Shown here: positions 7,684 through 15,360 of the stretch, in pieces
Layout of the letters: every line of letters begins with the position of its first letter
How positions within the stretch are numbered: position 1 is the first letter of the stretch
Assembly: GCA_030642205.1 (NCBI GenBank)
Contig: DAOWOF010000025.1
Coordinates: 1-16,709 of the forward strand
Source: Desulfobacteraceae bacterium
GTDB lineage: Bacteria > Desulfobacterota > DSM-4660 > Desulfatiglandales > Desulfatiglandaceae
Length of the DNA: 16,709 nucleotides
Direction: 5' to 3'
Made by a program: the position numbers and the translations under genes
The notes under the pieces: generated by a model
Database searches by the model: none
What the model was told of the DNA's origin: nothing
Seen by the model: only the letters and a program-made list of their open reading frames with translations

Positions 7684-8934
7684 ATGTCTGAATACAAATT
7701 AAATCGCTTAGAAACAACAAAATTGATAGGGAATATTGTGGATAAACATTGGGCCTCCTTGCGTCATGCTAAAGAAAATGGAGAGAAGGTAGCCTGGTGT
7801 TCAGGGCCCGTTTTTGCTTTTCCTTATGCCATGGATATGAAATGCCATTTTATGGCGGGCTACTCTGCCTATGCCGGAGGAAGGGGAGCTGCTCAGCAAT
7901 TATTGGAAATCGCTGAAGAGGATGGGGAATTGATTGATGCTTGCTCCTATCACAAATTACATATGGGCATGGCAGCCGCAATGAGGAAGAATATCCCAGT
8001 AAGAAAAGACGTTATTCTTCCTCTACCTGATTTACTGATTTCAGGACGATTATGTCCTGAGATGTCTCATTATGCTGAAGGATTATATCGTAAAATGGGG
8101 GTCAGGGTCACAGGTGTAGACGTACCCCCACCGCATCAAAAGTCTGAGATTAAGTATTTCGAAAAATATGTTGAACGACAGATAAGGGAATCGCTCATAC
8201 CTGCTTTGGAAGAGGTGTGTGGCAAGCCTTTTAATTATGATAGATTAACAGAAATTCTTATTGTTCTCAAGGAAACGGCAATGCTTCGTAATGAATGCTG
8301 GGAATATTTAAAATTAAAACCTTCACCCTGGACCCTATGGGATTACGGTGTCAGCATTGCCCCTGTTTTTTATTTGATGGGTAGTCCCGAAGCAGTCCCT
8401 TATTATAAGAAATTAAAGGCTGAATTGGCAGATCGAGCAGCAAAAAAGATTGCGGCATTGGAACCTGAAAAATCTCGTGTATATTGGGATGGCTGGTTAC
8501 CTTGGGCCTTTTTGGGTAAATTCAGCCGTATTATGTGTAAACTTGGGATGGTACCCCTTGTAGGCCGATATCCATGGGAATTTTTTCCTCATCCTGAAAC
8601 CATTGACACCGAGGGCGATCCTGTTGCAAGTTTTGTAAAACAAGTCTATTCTAATGGAGGACAGGCAAAGGATAATATGCCCAGCCTGAATCTGCCTGTA
8701 ATACAAAATTGGGTAGAGGATTATAAGATCGATGGTCTCATTATGTTCAGCTCCAAATCCTGCCGCATGTGGAACCTGGGACATAATGATTTTATTGCCG
8801 CGATTGAAAGGCAAAATGGTATTCCAGGAGTAGTAATTGAAGGAGACATGGTTGATACCAGGATGAATTCCTTTGCCCAGATAGAAACACGGCTTGAGGC
8901 CTTGGCAGAAATGATAGAGGCCAGAAAGGAATAA
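7684..8934 (+). CDS. BcrB-like subunit, benzoyl-CoA reductase / 2-hydroxyacyl-CoA dehydratase superfamily
   Basis: A 416-aa partner of the preceding protein. Candidate cluster cysteines are Cys87 (IDACSYHKLHMGM), Cys124 (SGRLCPEMSHY) and Cys360 (IMFSSKSCRMWNLGH). The C-terminal block GVVIEGDMVDTRMNSFAQIE followed by TRLEALAEM is the family signature. The layout resembles BcrB, with a middle LKPSPWTLWDYG segment and the motif YKIDGLIMFSSKSC, but the family also covers FldB, HadB and HgdA, and length alone does not separate them. The start ATG 7684 follows ggaggg at 7671-7676, inside the end of the upstream gene. Together with the BcrC-like subunit it should form the cluster-bearing, substrate-binding dimer in the cytoplasm. 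It needs strongly reducing, anaerobic conditions. Confidence 0.85.
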   Translation: MSEYKLNRLETTKLIGNIVDKHWASLRHAKENGEKVAWCSGPVFAFPYAMDMKCHFMAGYSAYAGGRGAAQQLLEIAEEDGELIDACSYHKLHMGMAAAMRKNIPVRKDVILPLPDLLISGRLCPEMSHYAEGLYRKMGVRVTGVDVPPPHQKSEIKYFEKYVERQIRESLIPALEEVCGKPFNYDRLTEILIVLKETAMLRNECWEYLKLKPSPWTLWDYGVSIAPVFYLMGSPEAVPYYKKLKAELADRAAKKIAALEPEKSRVYWDGWLPWAFLGKFSRIMCKLGMVPLVGRYPWEFFPHPETIDTEGDPVASFVKQVYSNGGQAKDNMPSLNLPVIQNWVEDYKIDGLIMFSSKSCRMWNLGHNDFIAAIERQNGIPGVVIEGDMVDTRMNSFAQIETRLEALAEMIEARKE

Positions 8935-8947
8935 AGGTAAAGAATAG

Positions 8948-9733
8948 ATGCTTTATTTTGCAGGAATAGATATTGGTTCCCTTTGTACAAAATCTCTTAT
9001 TCTTAATGAGGATGATGCAATAATCGGAACATCCATAAAAAGGAGCGGTGCCGCATATAGGGGTGCAGGTGAAGATGCTTTGAATGCGGCATTAAAGGAT
9101 GCAAACTTAAAATCTGAGGATTTAAATTATATAATATCCACCGGTTATGGCAGGTCAAGGATTCCCATTGCTGATGAACAGATAACTGAGATCACCTGTC
9201 ATGCGCGGGGATCCAGCTTCATATTTCCTGAAGCAAGAGCTGTTATTGATATCGGAGGACAAGATAGCAAAGTTATTGAGATTAATAGCAAGGGTCGTGT
9301 TCTGAAATTTGTTATGAATGATAAATGTGCGGCTGGAACAGGCCGCTTTTTAGAGGTCATGGCCGGATCATTAGATATTGACCTGGAACAGATGAGTGAA
9401 CTTGCAAAACAATCAAAAAAAGAGGTGCAAATAAGCAGTATGTGCACCGTTTTTGCTGAATCAGAGGTTATATCTCTTTTTGCCGGAGGAACTGAAAAAG
9501 CAGAGATAGCATCAGGCATATACAGGGCTATTGCCAGGAGAGTAACAGGTCTCGCCAGCCACATTGTCAGCGGAAAAAAAGTGACCATGACAGGTGGCGT
9601 AGCAAAGAGCAAGGGTATGGTTTGGGCTCTTTCAAAAAAGCTTAAAACAGAACTATTAGTGGCTGATGATCCTCAAATCATTGGCGCCTTGGGCGCAGCA
9701 CTTATAGCAAAAACAAAATTCAATAATTTATAG
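8948..9733 (+). CDS. BadF/BadG/BcrA/BcrD/HgdC-type ATPase activator
   Basis: A 261-aa protein of the ASKHA (actin/hexokinase-like) fold, the standard length for HgdC. Motifs in order are the phosphate-1 loop AGIDIGSLCTKSLIL (5-19), STGYGR (64-69), phosphate-2 DIGGQDSKVIE (101-111), NDKCAAGTGRFLEVMA (124-139), CTVFAESEVISL (166-177) and the adenosine motif MTGGVAKSKGM (214-224). Cys127 and Cys166 lie where the dimer of HgdC holds a shared [4Fe-4S] cluster between subunits. In the known mechanism the dimer hydrolyses ATP to push one low-potential electron onto the BcrB/BcrC-type or HgdA/HgdB-type component. Only one activator gene is present, so a homodimer is expected, unlike the BcrA/BcrD heterodimer. 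The start ATG 8948 lies 13 bp after the upstream stop and is preceded by aaaggtaaag. The gene ends with TAG. Confidence 0.92.
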   Translation: MLYFAGIDIGSLCTKSLILNEDDAIIGTSIKRSGAAYRGAGEDALNAALKDANLKSEDLNYIISTGYGRSRIPIADEQITEITCHARGSSFIFPEARAVIDIGGQDSKVIEINSKGRVLKFVMNDKCAAGTGRFLEVMAGSLDIDLEQMSELAKQSKKEVQISSMCTVFAESEVISLFAGGTEKAEIASGIYRAIARRVTGLASHIVSGKKVTMTGGVAKSKGMVWALSKKLKTELLVADDPQIIGALGAALIAKTKFNNL

Positions 9734-9760
9734 TCAATGTCCTTAGCACTCAGATTCAGG

Positions 9761-9828
9761 TTGGATTCAAAGTCTCGCAAGATCATTTACCTGTACGATT
9801 TGATTGCGCAGGCAAGCGCAGACTCCAA
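9761..9828. other. Structured, relatively GC-rich element between convergent activator gene and dnaE
   Basis: The 118-bp gap between the two convergent genes can fold into one long hairpin. ttgga (9761-9765) pairs with tccaa (9824-9828); gtct (9772-9775) pairs with agac (9820-9823); cgc (9776-9778) pairs with gcg (9816-9818). A 6-nt bulge (9766-9771) and a single-base bulge interrupt the stem, and a small inner tgcgc/gcgca stem is possible. On the minus strand a run of seven T follows the dnaE stop. The element could serve as a bidirectional transcription stop or be a decayed repeat. It also lies in an open frame that continues past the activator's TAG; see findings. Confidence 0.35.
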
Positions 9829-9851
9829 ACGGTGAGGTTAAAAAAAGTCCT

Positions 9852-12800
9852 CTAATAGATTACCTGATATGAATTGTTTCCAAGGAGGTGTTCCAGCTCC
9901 TGCTGGAATTCCGGGCAATGGCGAACTTTAAAGCTCTTATTCGCTGTTATGGTTATTTCCTCTTCATCGGATATTTTGAGTTTAAAATGCAGTCCGCATA
10001 TTCCTGGATATTTAAAGACAATGTCTTGTAAAGACATTAAAAATTCATTGGATATATCTTCCTCATGAAATTTAAGCTGGACCTGTTTAATCCTTTTTTG
10101 CCGGATCACATCGAGTGATTCTATATCTTTAGCTATTATCTTAACTGCACTTTCGCTAATTTCCACGGTTCCATCGATTAATAAGGGCTGATCGCTTTTA
10201 AGAAGATGAGCCTTTTTGCTAAAAGGTTCCGGGAAGAGGATCACTTCAATGGCTCCACTAAGATCTTCCAGACGTAGAATAGCCATTTTATTCCCTCTTT
10301 TGGTCTTTTTAATCTTGATTGATGCCAATACACCAGCTACTTTAACCTGGCTCTTGTCTTTTTGCTGAGAAAGATTCTGAACCATACAGGTATTCAAAAC
10401 AGAGATTTCAGTCTTGAATTTATCAAGAGGATGCCCTGTAATGTAGAATCCAAGGGCATCTTTTTCTCTACCAAGACGTTCATTATCATTCCATTCATCT
10501 ATATCTGGCCATTCAAAAAAACGTGTTGTTGAATGATCATCCTGGCCCAGGCAGTCAAACATCTTGAGTTGATTAGGGTCACCATGGCGGGTGCTGCTAA
10601 AACGAAGGACATCATTTAAGGAAGTAAAAAGCCGTGCCCTGGAAATATTAGTATAGTCAAAGGCCCCGCATTGAGTAAGACCTTCCAGTACTCTTCGGTT
10701 GACCTTGCTGCCTTCAACTTTTTGACAAAAATCGATTAGTCCTTTAAAAGACCCATTTTCATTCCTTTTTTCAATAATTGAATCTACTGCTTTTAAACCG
10801 ACATTTTTAATAGCCGCAAGGCCGAAACGGATTTTCCCATCTACTACGGAGAAATCGGGCAAGCTTTCATTGATATCGGGCTGGAGGATTTCGATTCCCA
10901 TCTCCCTGCATTCTGCTATGTTTTTTATTGTTTTGTCCTGGTTGCCCATATCCATTGTTAATAATGCGGCCATAAACTGTACTGGATAATGAGCTTTGAG
11001 ATATGCTGTTTGGTAAGCTATCATGGCGTAGGCTGCAGAATGTGATTTGTTGAATCCATAGCCTCCAAATTTTTCTATAAGTCCGAAAAGCTTTTTACTC
11101 ATTTTAGTTGAAACTTTATTGTCGGATGCGCCTTTAATAAATCGGGCGCTATGCCTTGCCAGCACCTCTGGCTTTTTCTTGCCTACTGCCTTTCTGAGTT
11201 CATCGGCCTCTGACATGCTATAATTGGCAACTAATTGTGCTATTTTCATGACTTGTTCCTGGTATAAGATAACACCATAGGTTTCTCTTAAAATTGGCTC
11301 AAGCTGCGGTAAAAAAAACTTTATCTTTCCCTTGCCATGTTTGCCGTTGATGAAATCATCCACCATATTGCTGCCCAGGGGGCCAGGGCGGTAAAGCGCA
11401 ACCAGGGCGATCATATCTTCAAAGGTTTCAGGCTTTAATTTCCTTAGTAATTCTTTCATACCCGAGCTTTCCAACTGAAAAACACCGGTTGTCTTTCCTT
11501 CGCTTACCAATTGATAGACTGCTTGATCATTAAGGGGGAGATTATCGATATCAATATATGTTCCTGAGGTAGCTTTAATCAGATGAAGGGCATGTTTAAT
11601 TACAGTCAGAGTTTTGAGTCCCAGAAAATCAAACTTGATAAGGCCTAATTGCTCAATTTGATCCATGGTGAATTGGGCCATAATTTCACCTTTGGAACCC
11701 TTATATAGAGGGAGATAGTTTACTAACGGACGATCCGCTATGACTACTCCGCAGGCATGAGTGGAGGAATGTCTTACAAGGCCCTCAAGGGCAAGGGAGA
11801 TTTGCAATAGTTTCTTGGTAGGGCCTTTCGTGTGTTCAAGTTTTTTTAACTCTGGTTCCTCATTAATTGCCTTTTTAAGGCTGATTCCTGGTCCTTCAGG
11901 TACAAGTTTGGCTATACGATCCACTTCTTTTAATGGGATATTAAGGCTTCGTCCGACATCCCTGATAACTCCCCTGGCCTTCATACTGCCAAAGGTTATT
12001 ATTTGGCTTACATTTTGGGTACCATATTTTTGGGTTACATAATTGATAATTTCATCCCGTCCATTAATACAAAAATCAATGTCGATATCAGGCATACTGA
12101 TTCGTTGGGGGTTAAGGAACCTTTCAAATAAAAGCCCATATTTGATTGGATCAATATTTGTGATTTTAAGACTATATGCCACCAGAGAACCTGCAGCCGA
12201 GCCTCTGCCAGGTCCAACCGGGATATCATGATTGTTTGCGTACTCAATAAAATCGGCAACAATCAAAAAATAGCCTGAAAAGCCCATTTCCTGAATAGTC
12301 TCTATTTCAAAAACGAGTCTGGCGTGATAATGTTCGATTATTTCTTTGGTTAAGTGACCTTCTTTATCTTCCTTTTGAGCAAGCCTGATTTCCAGGCCTG
12401 CCTCGCTCTTTTCTCGAAACAAAGTATCTAAATTTGTTTCTTCAGATACATTGAATACAGGATACTTATACTGACCGAATTCCATTTCGTAATGACATCG
12501 GGCAGCCACATCACAAGTGTTATTAATAGCATCTTCAAATCCATCCAGAGCTTGTTTCATTTCAGAAATATTTTTGAAATAAAATTCATTACAAGGGAAT
12601 TTCAGACGTTTTTCATCTTCAATGGAACTCCCTGTCTGGATGCAAAGGAGCAGCTCATGAGCCTCGGCATCTTCCTTGTTAAGGTAATGACAGTCATTTG
12701 TGGCTATCATGGGAAGAGAAAGGTCTTTGGAAATTTCTCTTAAACCCTTGTTTAGTTCGATTTGATCAGGTAGATTATTTGCTTGGACTTCCAGATAAAA

Positions 12801-13325
12801 TCGGTCATTATTAAATATGGAGGCTAATTCCAGTGCCTTTTCTTTGGCTTCTTCAACCCGCCCCATACGGTATAAATAGGGAACATTACCTTGCAGACAG
12901 GCTGAGAGGGCAATTAGACCTTTGTTATATTTTTTTAAAAGTTCCATATCTACCCTGGGGTGATAGTAAAAACCCTCCAAGTGTCCCAAGGTTACCAATT
13001 GACTTAGATTTCGGTATCCCTCCTCGTTCATTACAAGAAGTACAAGATGAAAGGCATGAGGAAGACCATCACGAGAAGGAGAACGATCCCGACGGTCTCC
13101 CGGGGCGACATAGACTTCAGAACCAATGATCGGTTTGATGCCGACTTTGGATGCCTTGTCGTAAAACTGGACAGCCCCAAACATATTCCCATGATCGGTT
13201 ATGGCGACTGAATCCATTCCAAGATCTTTGGCCTTTGCCAACATTTTATCGATCCGAATAGCTCCATCCAGGAGACTATATTCGGTATGTAGGTGGAGAT
13301 GAACAAAATTTGATTGAGTTATCAC
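9852..13325 (-). CDS. dnaE: DNA polymerase III alpha subunit
   Basis: A 1157-aa replicative polymerase, close to the 1160 aa of E. coli DnaE. In order: a PHP domain (about 6-235; HLHLHTEYSLLDG, ITDHGNM, SEVYVAP, SACLQG, NDCHYL); the palm, with PGRGSAAGSL at 372-381 and catalytic Asp415 and Asp417 in MPDIDIDFC; and the third catalytic Asp566 in IKFDFLGLKTLT. Then come the fingers (FNKSHSAAYAMIAYQTAYLKAHYP), the HhH region, a clamp-binding QLKMF at 919-923, and an OB fold at about 993-1070 (VKVAGVLASIKIKKTKRGNKMAILRLEDLSG). The PHP histidines, absent from E. coli DnaE, look intact here. The start is GTG at 13325-13323 with agagga upstream. It is transcribed alone, divergent from the kinase-like gene and convergent with the activator gene. 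Confidence 0.97.
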   Translation of the reverse strand: MITQSNFVHLHLHTEYSLLDGAIRIDKMLAKAKDLGMDSVAITDHGNMFGAVQFYDKASKVGIKPIIGSEVYVAPGDRRDRSPSRDGLPHAFHLVLLVMNEEGYRNLSQLVTLGHLEGFYYHPRVDMELLKKYNKGLIALSACLQGNVPYLYRMGRVEEAKEKALELASIFNNDRFYLEVQANNLPDQIELNKGLREISKDLSLPMIATNDCHYLNKEDAEAHELLLCIQTGSSIEDEKRLKFPCNEFYFKNISEMKQALDGFEDAINNTCDVAARCHYEMEFGQYKYPVFNVSEETNLDTLFREKSEAGLEIRLAQKEDKEGHLTKEIIEHYHARLVFEIETIQEMGFSGYFLIVADFIEYANNHDIPVGPGRGSAAGSLVAYSLKITNIDPIKYGLLFERFLNPQRISMPDIDIDFCINGRDEIINYVTQKYGTQNVSQIITFGSMKARGVIRDVGRSLNIPLKEVDRIAKLVPEGPGISLKKAINEEPELKKLEHTKGPTKKLLQISLALEGLVRHSSTHACGVVIADRPLVNYLPLYKGSKGEIMAQFTMDQIEQLGLIKFDFLGLKTLTVIKHALHLIKATSGTYIDIDNLPLNDQAVYQLVSEGKTTGVFQLESSGMKELLRKLKPETFEDMIALVALYRPGPLGSNMVDDFINGKHGKGKIKFFLPQLEPILRETYGVILYQEQVMKIAQLVANYSMSEADELRKAVGKKKPEVLARHSARFIKGASDNKVSTKMSKKLFGLIEKFGGYGFNKSHSAAYAMIAYQTAYLKAHYPVQFMAALLTMDMGNQDKTIKNIAECREMGIEILQPDINESLPDFSVVDGKIRFGLAAIKNVGLKAVDSIIEKRNENGSFKGLIDFCQKVEGSKVNRRVLEGLTQCGAFDYTNISRARLFTSLNDVLRFSSTRHGDPNQLKMFDCLGQDDHSTTRFFEWPDIDEWNDNERLGREKDALGFYITGHPLDKFKTEISVLNTCMVQNLSQQKDKSQVKVAGVLASIKIKKTKRGNKMAILRLEDLSGAIEVILFPEPFSKKAHLLKSDQPLLIDGTVEISESAVKIIAKDIESLDVIRQKRIKQVQLKFHEEDISNEFLMSLQDIVFKYPGICGLHFKLKISDEEEITITANKSFKVRHCPEFQQELEHLLGNNSYQVIY

Positions 13326-13343
13326 AAAATCCTCTATAAAATA

Positions 13344-13371
13344 TTTGTATCGTCAGACTGCTGTATGTTAA
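13344..13371 (-). promoter_or_regulatory. Possible dnaE promoter
   Basis: Read on the minus strand, TTAACA (13371-13366) is followed after 16 bp by TACAAA (13349-13344). These match the sigma70 consensus at 5 of 6 and 4 of 6 positions. The -10 box lies about 20 bp before the GTG start, so the leader would be very short but would still include the agagga ribosome binding site. Position supports it, but the boxes are only fair. Confidence 0.3.
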
Positions 13372-13403
13372 GGAGTTGTCTAACTTATTTCCAGACAACT
13401 CCT
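13371..13403. repeat. Perfect palindrome related to the element at 350-455
   Basis: aggagttgtct (13371-13381) and agacaactcct (13393-13403) are perfect 11-bp inverted arms around an 11-nt loop. The reverse complement of the whole 33-bp unit matches the left end of the 350-455 element at about 24 of 33 positions, including aaataagtt in the loop. It lies just upstream of dnaE, its arm touches the proposed dnaE -35 box, and no T run follows. It is more likely a dispersed repeat than a terminator. Confidence 0.55.
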
Positions 13404-13758
13404 AATCTCTATTTTTTGCAATCTTTGCGTAAAAGTTGAATTTTAACCCTTGAAAAACCTCAATATATTGCTGATGTTTAAATATTCATTTTCCTTTGTA
13501 TAGCCTCTTAAATAAATGATATATATACTACAAGAAAATAAGCAAGGTTTAGAAATTATTTAATCAAGAAATTTTAATTATATTTGAATAAAGCCAATCT
13601 GCATCCAGCTTAAAGAAAATCGTTATACTATAGAGGATCTTGCAGAAATACCAAAAACATATTTTTTTCACATCAACACTTGATACATGATATGACACCA
13701 GGCTTTGTATATAAAAATTGCGCTTAGCAAATTTTTTTAAGTTTAAGGATAGTGAGAT

Positions 13759-15336
13759 ATGAATAATGATCCACAATTAATCTGGAGAAACTGGCTTTTA
13801 AAACTGAAAAATGAAAACAGAGATTTAAAGAATAAACTGGATGTCCTTAGAGATGAAACGGCTCTCCTAAACAGAGATTTAAAAAGACAGAGGAAAATAT
13901 TTTGGCATAATCCTTTGCCTGCGATTCTTGTTTCTCAGGAAAATATCAAATTTGTCAATCAAGCGGCCATAAAGCTGCTTGGTTATTCTTTGGATGATCT
14001 TTTAGGCAAGAATATCTTTAATTTAATTCATCAGGATTCCATTGATCATATCAGGAGAATATACCAAAAGAGGATTTCTGGCAAACTTGTTTCTTTTAAA
14101 CATGAAGTCTATCTTAAGAAAAAATCTGGCAATAAGTGTTTATGCGAAATGTTGGTGAAAGACCTTAGATATCAAGGACGGCTTGCCTTTCTTGTAAATA
14201 TTATACTCCTTGAGGAAAGGAAACTGAAAGAAAGGAGATATGCTCATGCTGTGAAGATGGAATCTGTCAATAAAATGGCATCTTGCATCAGGAACCAGGA
14301 AAATTATTTATTAAAAAGTCTGAGGTTGCATATAAACACTCTTAAAGGATTAGAGCAATATAGGAATCCTGATTTGGGCCGGGTTATAATGGCTTTGGAA
14401 GATGATGTTAACAAAGCGAGCCGTTTTGTAAAACATTTGGCAGTTCTCTCCGGTTCGATTAATGGTTCAAATTCTTTGCTGGATATTTCAAAAGTTGTTC
14501 AGGAAGCCTTGTTGATTACCAAGACAAAATGGACAAGGGAACAATCAAATCAAGAATTGAATATCAGGATAAATACCTTTATAAGGTCAAATGCTAAAGT
14601 TAAAGGTCAAGCCGGAGATCTAATGGAGGCAATAGGGCATGTTTTATTTAATGCCATGGAGGCTATTGCTGAAGGTGGCGAGATATATGTTACGACTGAG
14701 ACCCATGCCGGTTTTGTGCATATCTATATACAGGATAACGGATCTGGAATGGATAATGAAACTCGGGACAGGATTTTCGACCCATTTTTTACTACTAAAT
14801 CAGGAAAGCTGGATGGTCTTGGTCTTAGCCTGGCTCATTCTATCTTAAAAAGCCATGGGGGCTCAATCGAGGTCTTGAGCCAAGAAGGGCAGGGGAGTGC
14901 ATTTACAATAAAACTGCCTATTGAGGATGGAAGTCCTAAGAGAGTAAATCCCACAAAAACAAGTCTGAAAGGTTCCCATATCTTATTATTTTCTCAAGAT
15001 GGAATCCTTAAAGACCTTCTCTTTCAAGTCCTCCTGAATAAAAATGCTTATGTCCTGGCTGTAGATAATATTAGAGATTGTATGAAATTATTAAATAAAA
15101 AAGATTTCGATCTGGTGGTTGCCAAGTTAAGCCAATCTTATAAAAAAACATTTAATATCATTGGAAAAATAAAATCCTTTAAAGAATCTATGCCAATTGT
15201 TTTGGTTGATGCCCAAGATCAAAATAATGATTTTGGTGCTGATATAATTATTTACAGGCCATTGGAAATGAATAATTTTTTGGGCACTATTTCACAAATA
15301 TTGGCAAAAAATAGAGTTAATGTTCTGCCTGATTAG
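13759..15336 (+). CDS. PAS / histidine-kinase-like protein with degenerate phosphoacceptor sites and C-terminal pseudo-receiver
   Basis: A 525-aa soluble protein. It has an N-terminal coiled coil (about 10-46), a PAS domain (about 47-150; GYSLDDLLGKNIFNLIHQDS), a dimerisation-helix region from about 160, a HATPase domain (about 285-388) and a receiver-like domain (about 405-515). The ATP-binding boxes are present: N box with Asn298 (HVLFNAMEAI), G1 DNGSGM (326-331), F box DPFFTTK (341-347) and G2 DGLGLS (352-357). The dimerisation motif reads KMESVNKMASCIRNQENYLL, where kinases of this type have K-M-E-...-H-D-F-N-N-L-L, so Asn179 replaces the phosphorylated His. The receiver-like domain has SQD instead of the acidic pair, Lys456 instead of the phospho-Asp, and Arg500 instead of the Lys. 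No membrane segment is seen. ATG 13759 has aaggatagtgag upstream. No cognate regulator gene is adjacent. Confidence 0.85.
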   Translation: MNNDPQLIWRNWLLKLKNENRDLKNKLDVLRDETALLNRDLKRQRKIFWHNPLPAILVSQENIKFVNQAAIKLLGYSLDDLLGKNIFNLIHQDSIDHIRRIYQKRISGKLVSFKHEVYLKKKSGNKCLCEMLVKDLRYQGRLAFLVNIILLEERKLKERRYAHAVKMESVNKMASCIRNQENYLLKSLRLHINTLKGLEQYRNPDLGRVIMALEDDVNKASRFVKHLAVLSGSINGSNSLLDISKVVQEALLITKTKWTREQSNQELNIRINTFIRSNAKVKGQAGDLMEAIGHVLFNAMEAIAEGGEIYVTTETHAGFVHIYIQDNGSGMDNETRDRIFDPFFTTKSGKLDGLGLSLAHSILKSHGGSIEVLSQEGQGSAFTIKLPIEDGSPKRVNPTKTSLKGSHILLFSQDGILKDLLFQVLLNKNAYVLAVDNIRDCMKLLNKKDFDLVVAKLSQSYKKTFNIIGKIKSFKESMPIVLVDAQDQNNDFGADIIIYRPLEMNNFLGTISQILAKNRVNVLPD

Positions 15337-15359
15337 TGTTAATTCGTAAATTAACACTA
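15334..15359. terminator. Bidirectional hairpin between convergent genes
   Basis: tagtgttaatt (15334-15344) and aattaacacta (15349-15359) are perfect 11-bp inverted arms around the loop cgta. The left arm includes the TAG stop of the kinase-like gene, and the right arm ends 1 bp before the stop of the nitroreductase gene on the other strand. The stem is AT-rich and has no clear T tract, so it may be a weak terminator or an RNA 3'-end stabiliser for both transcripts. Confidence 0.5.
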
Positions 15360-15360
15360 T

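Larger units (their letters stand above)
13326..13758. other. Divergent intergenic region (433 bp) between dnaE and the kinase-like gene
   Basis: No gene is supported on either strand; the longest open frames are AT-rich and have no recognisable motifs. The region holds the palindrome at 13371-13403 and possible promoter boxes for dnaE close to its start. A TATATAAA-like sequence lies at 13708-13715, about 45 bp before the kinase-like gene, but without a convincing -35 box. Confidence 0.6.

Noticed and set aside
385..9790. Shared string agattcaggtt near 389 and 9752 as a second dispersed repeat
   Set aside because: The match is about 16 bp with one mismatch and the flanks are not collinear; a few such matches are expected by chance in a window this long.
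11761..13129. Several open frames of 60-100 codons opposite dnaE on the plus strand
   Set aside because: They are shadows of the dnaE coding sequence, with no start signals or motifs.
13564..13776. 70-codon minus-strand open frame in the dnaE/kinase gap
   Set aside because: It is AT-rich, has no recognisable motif, and overlaps the start of the kinase-like gene; it looks like chance in low-GC DNA.
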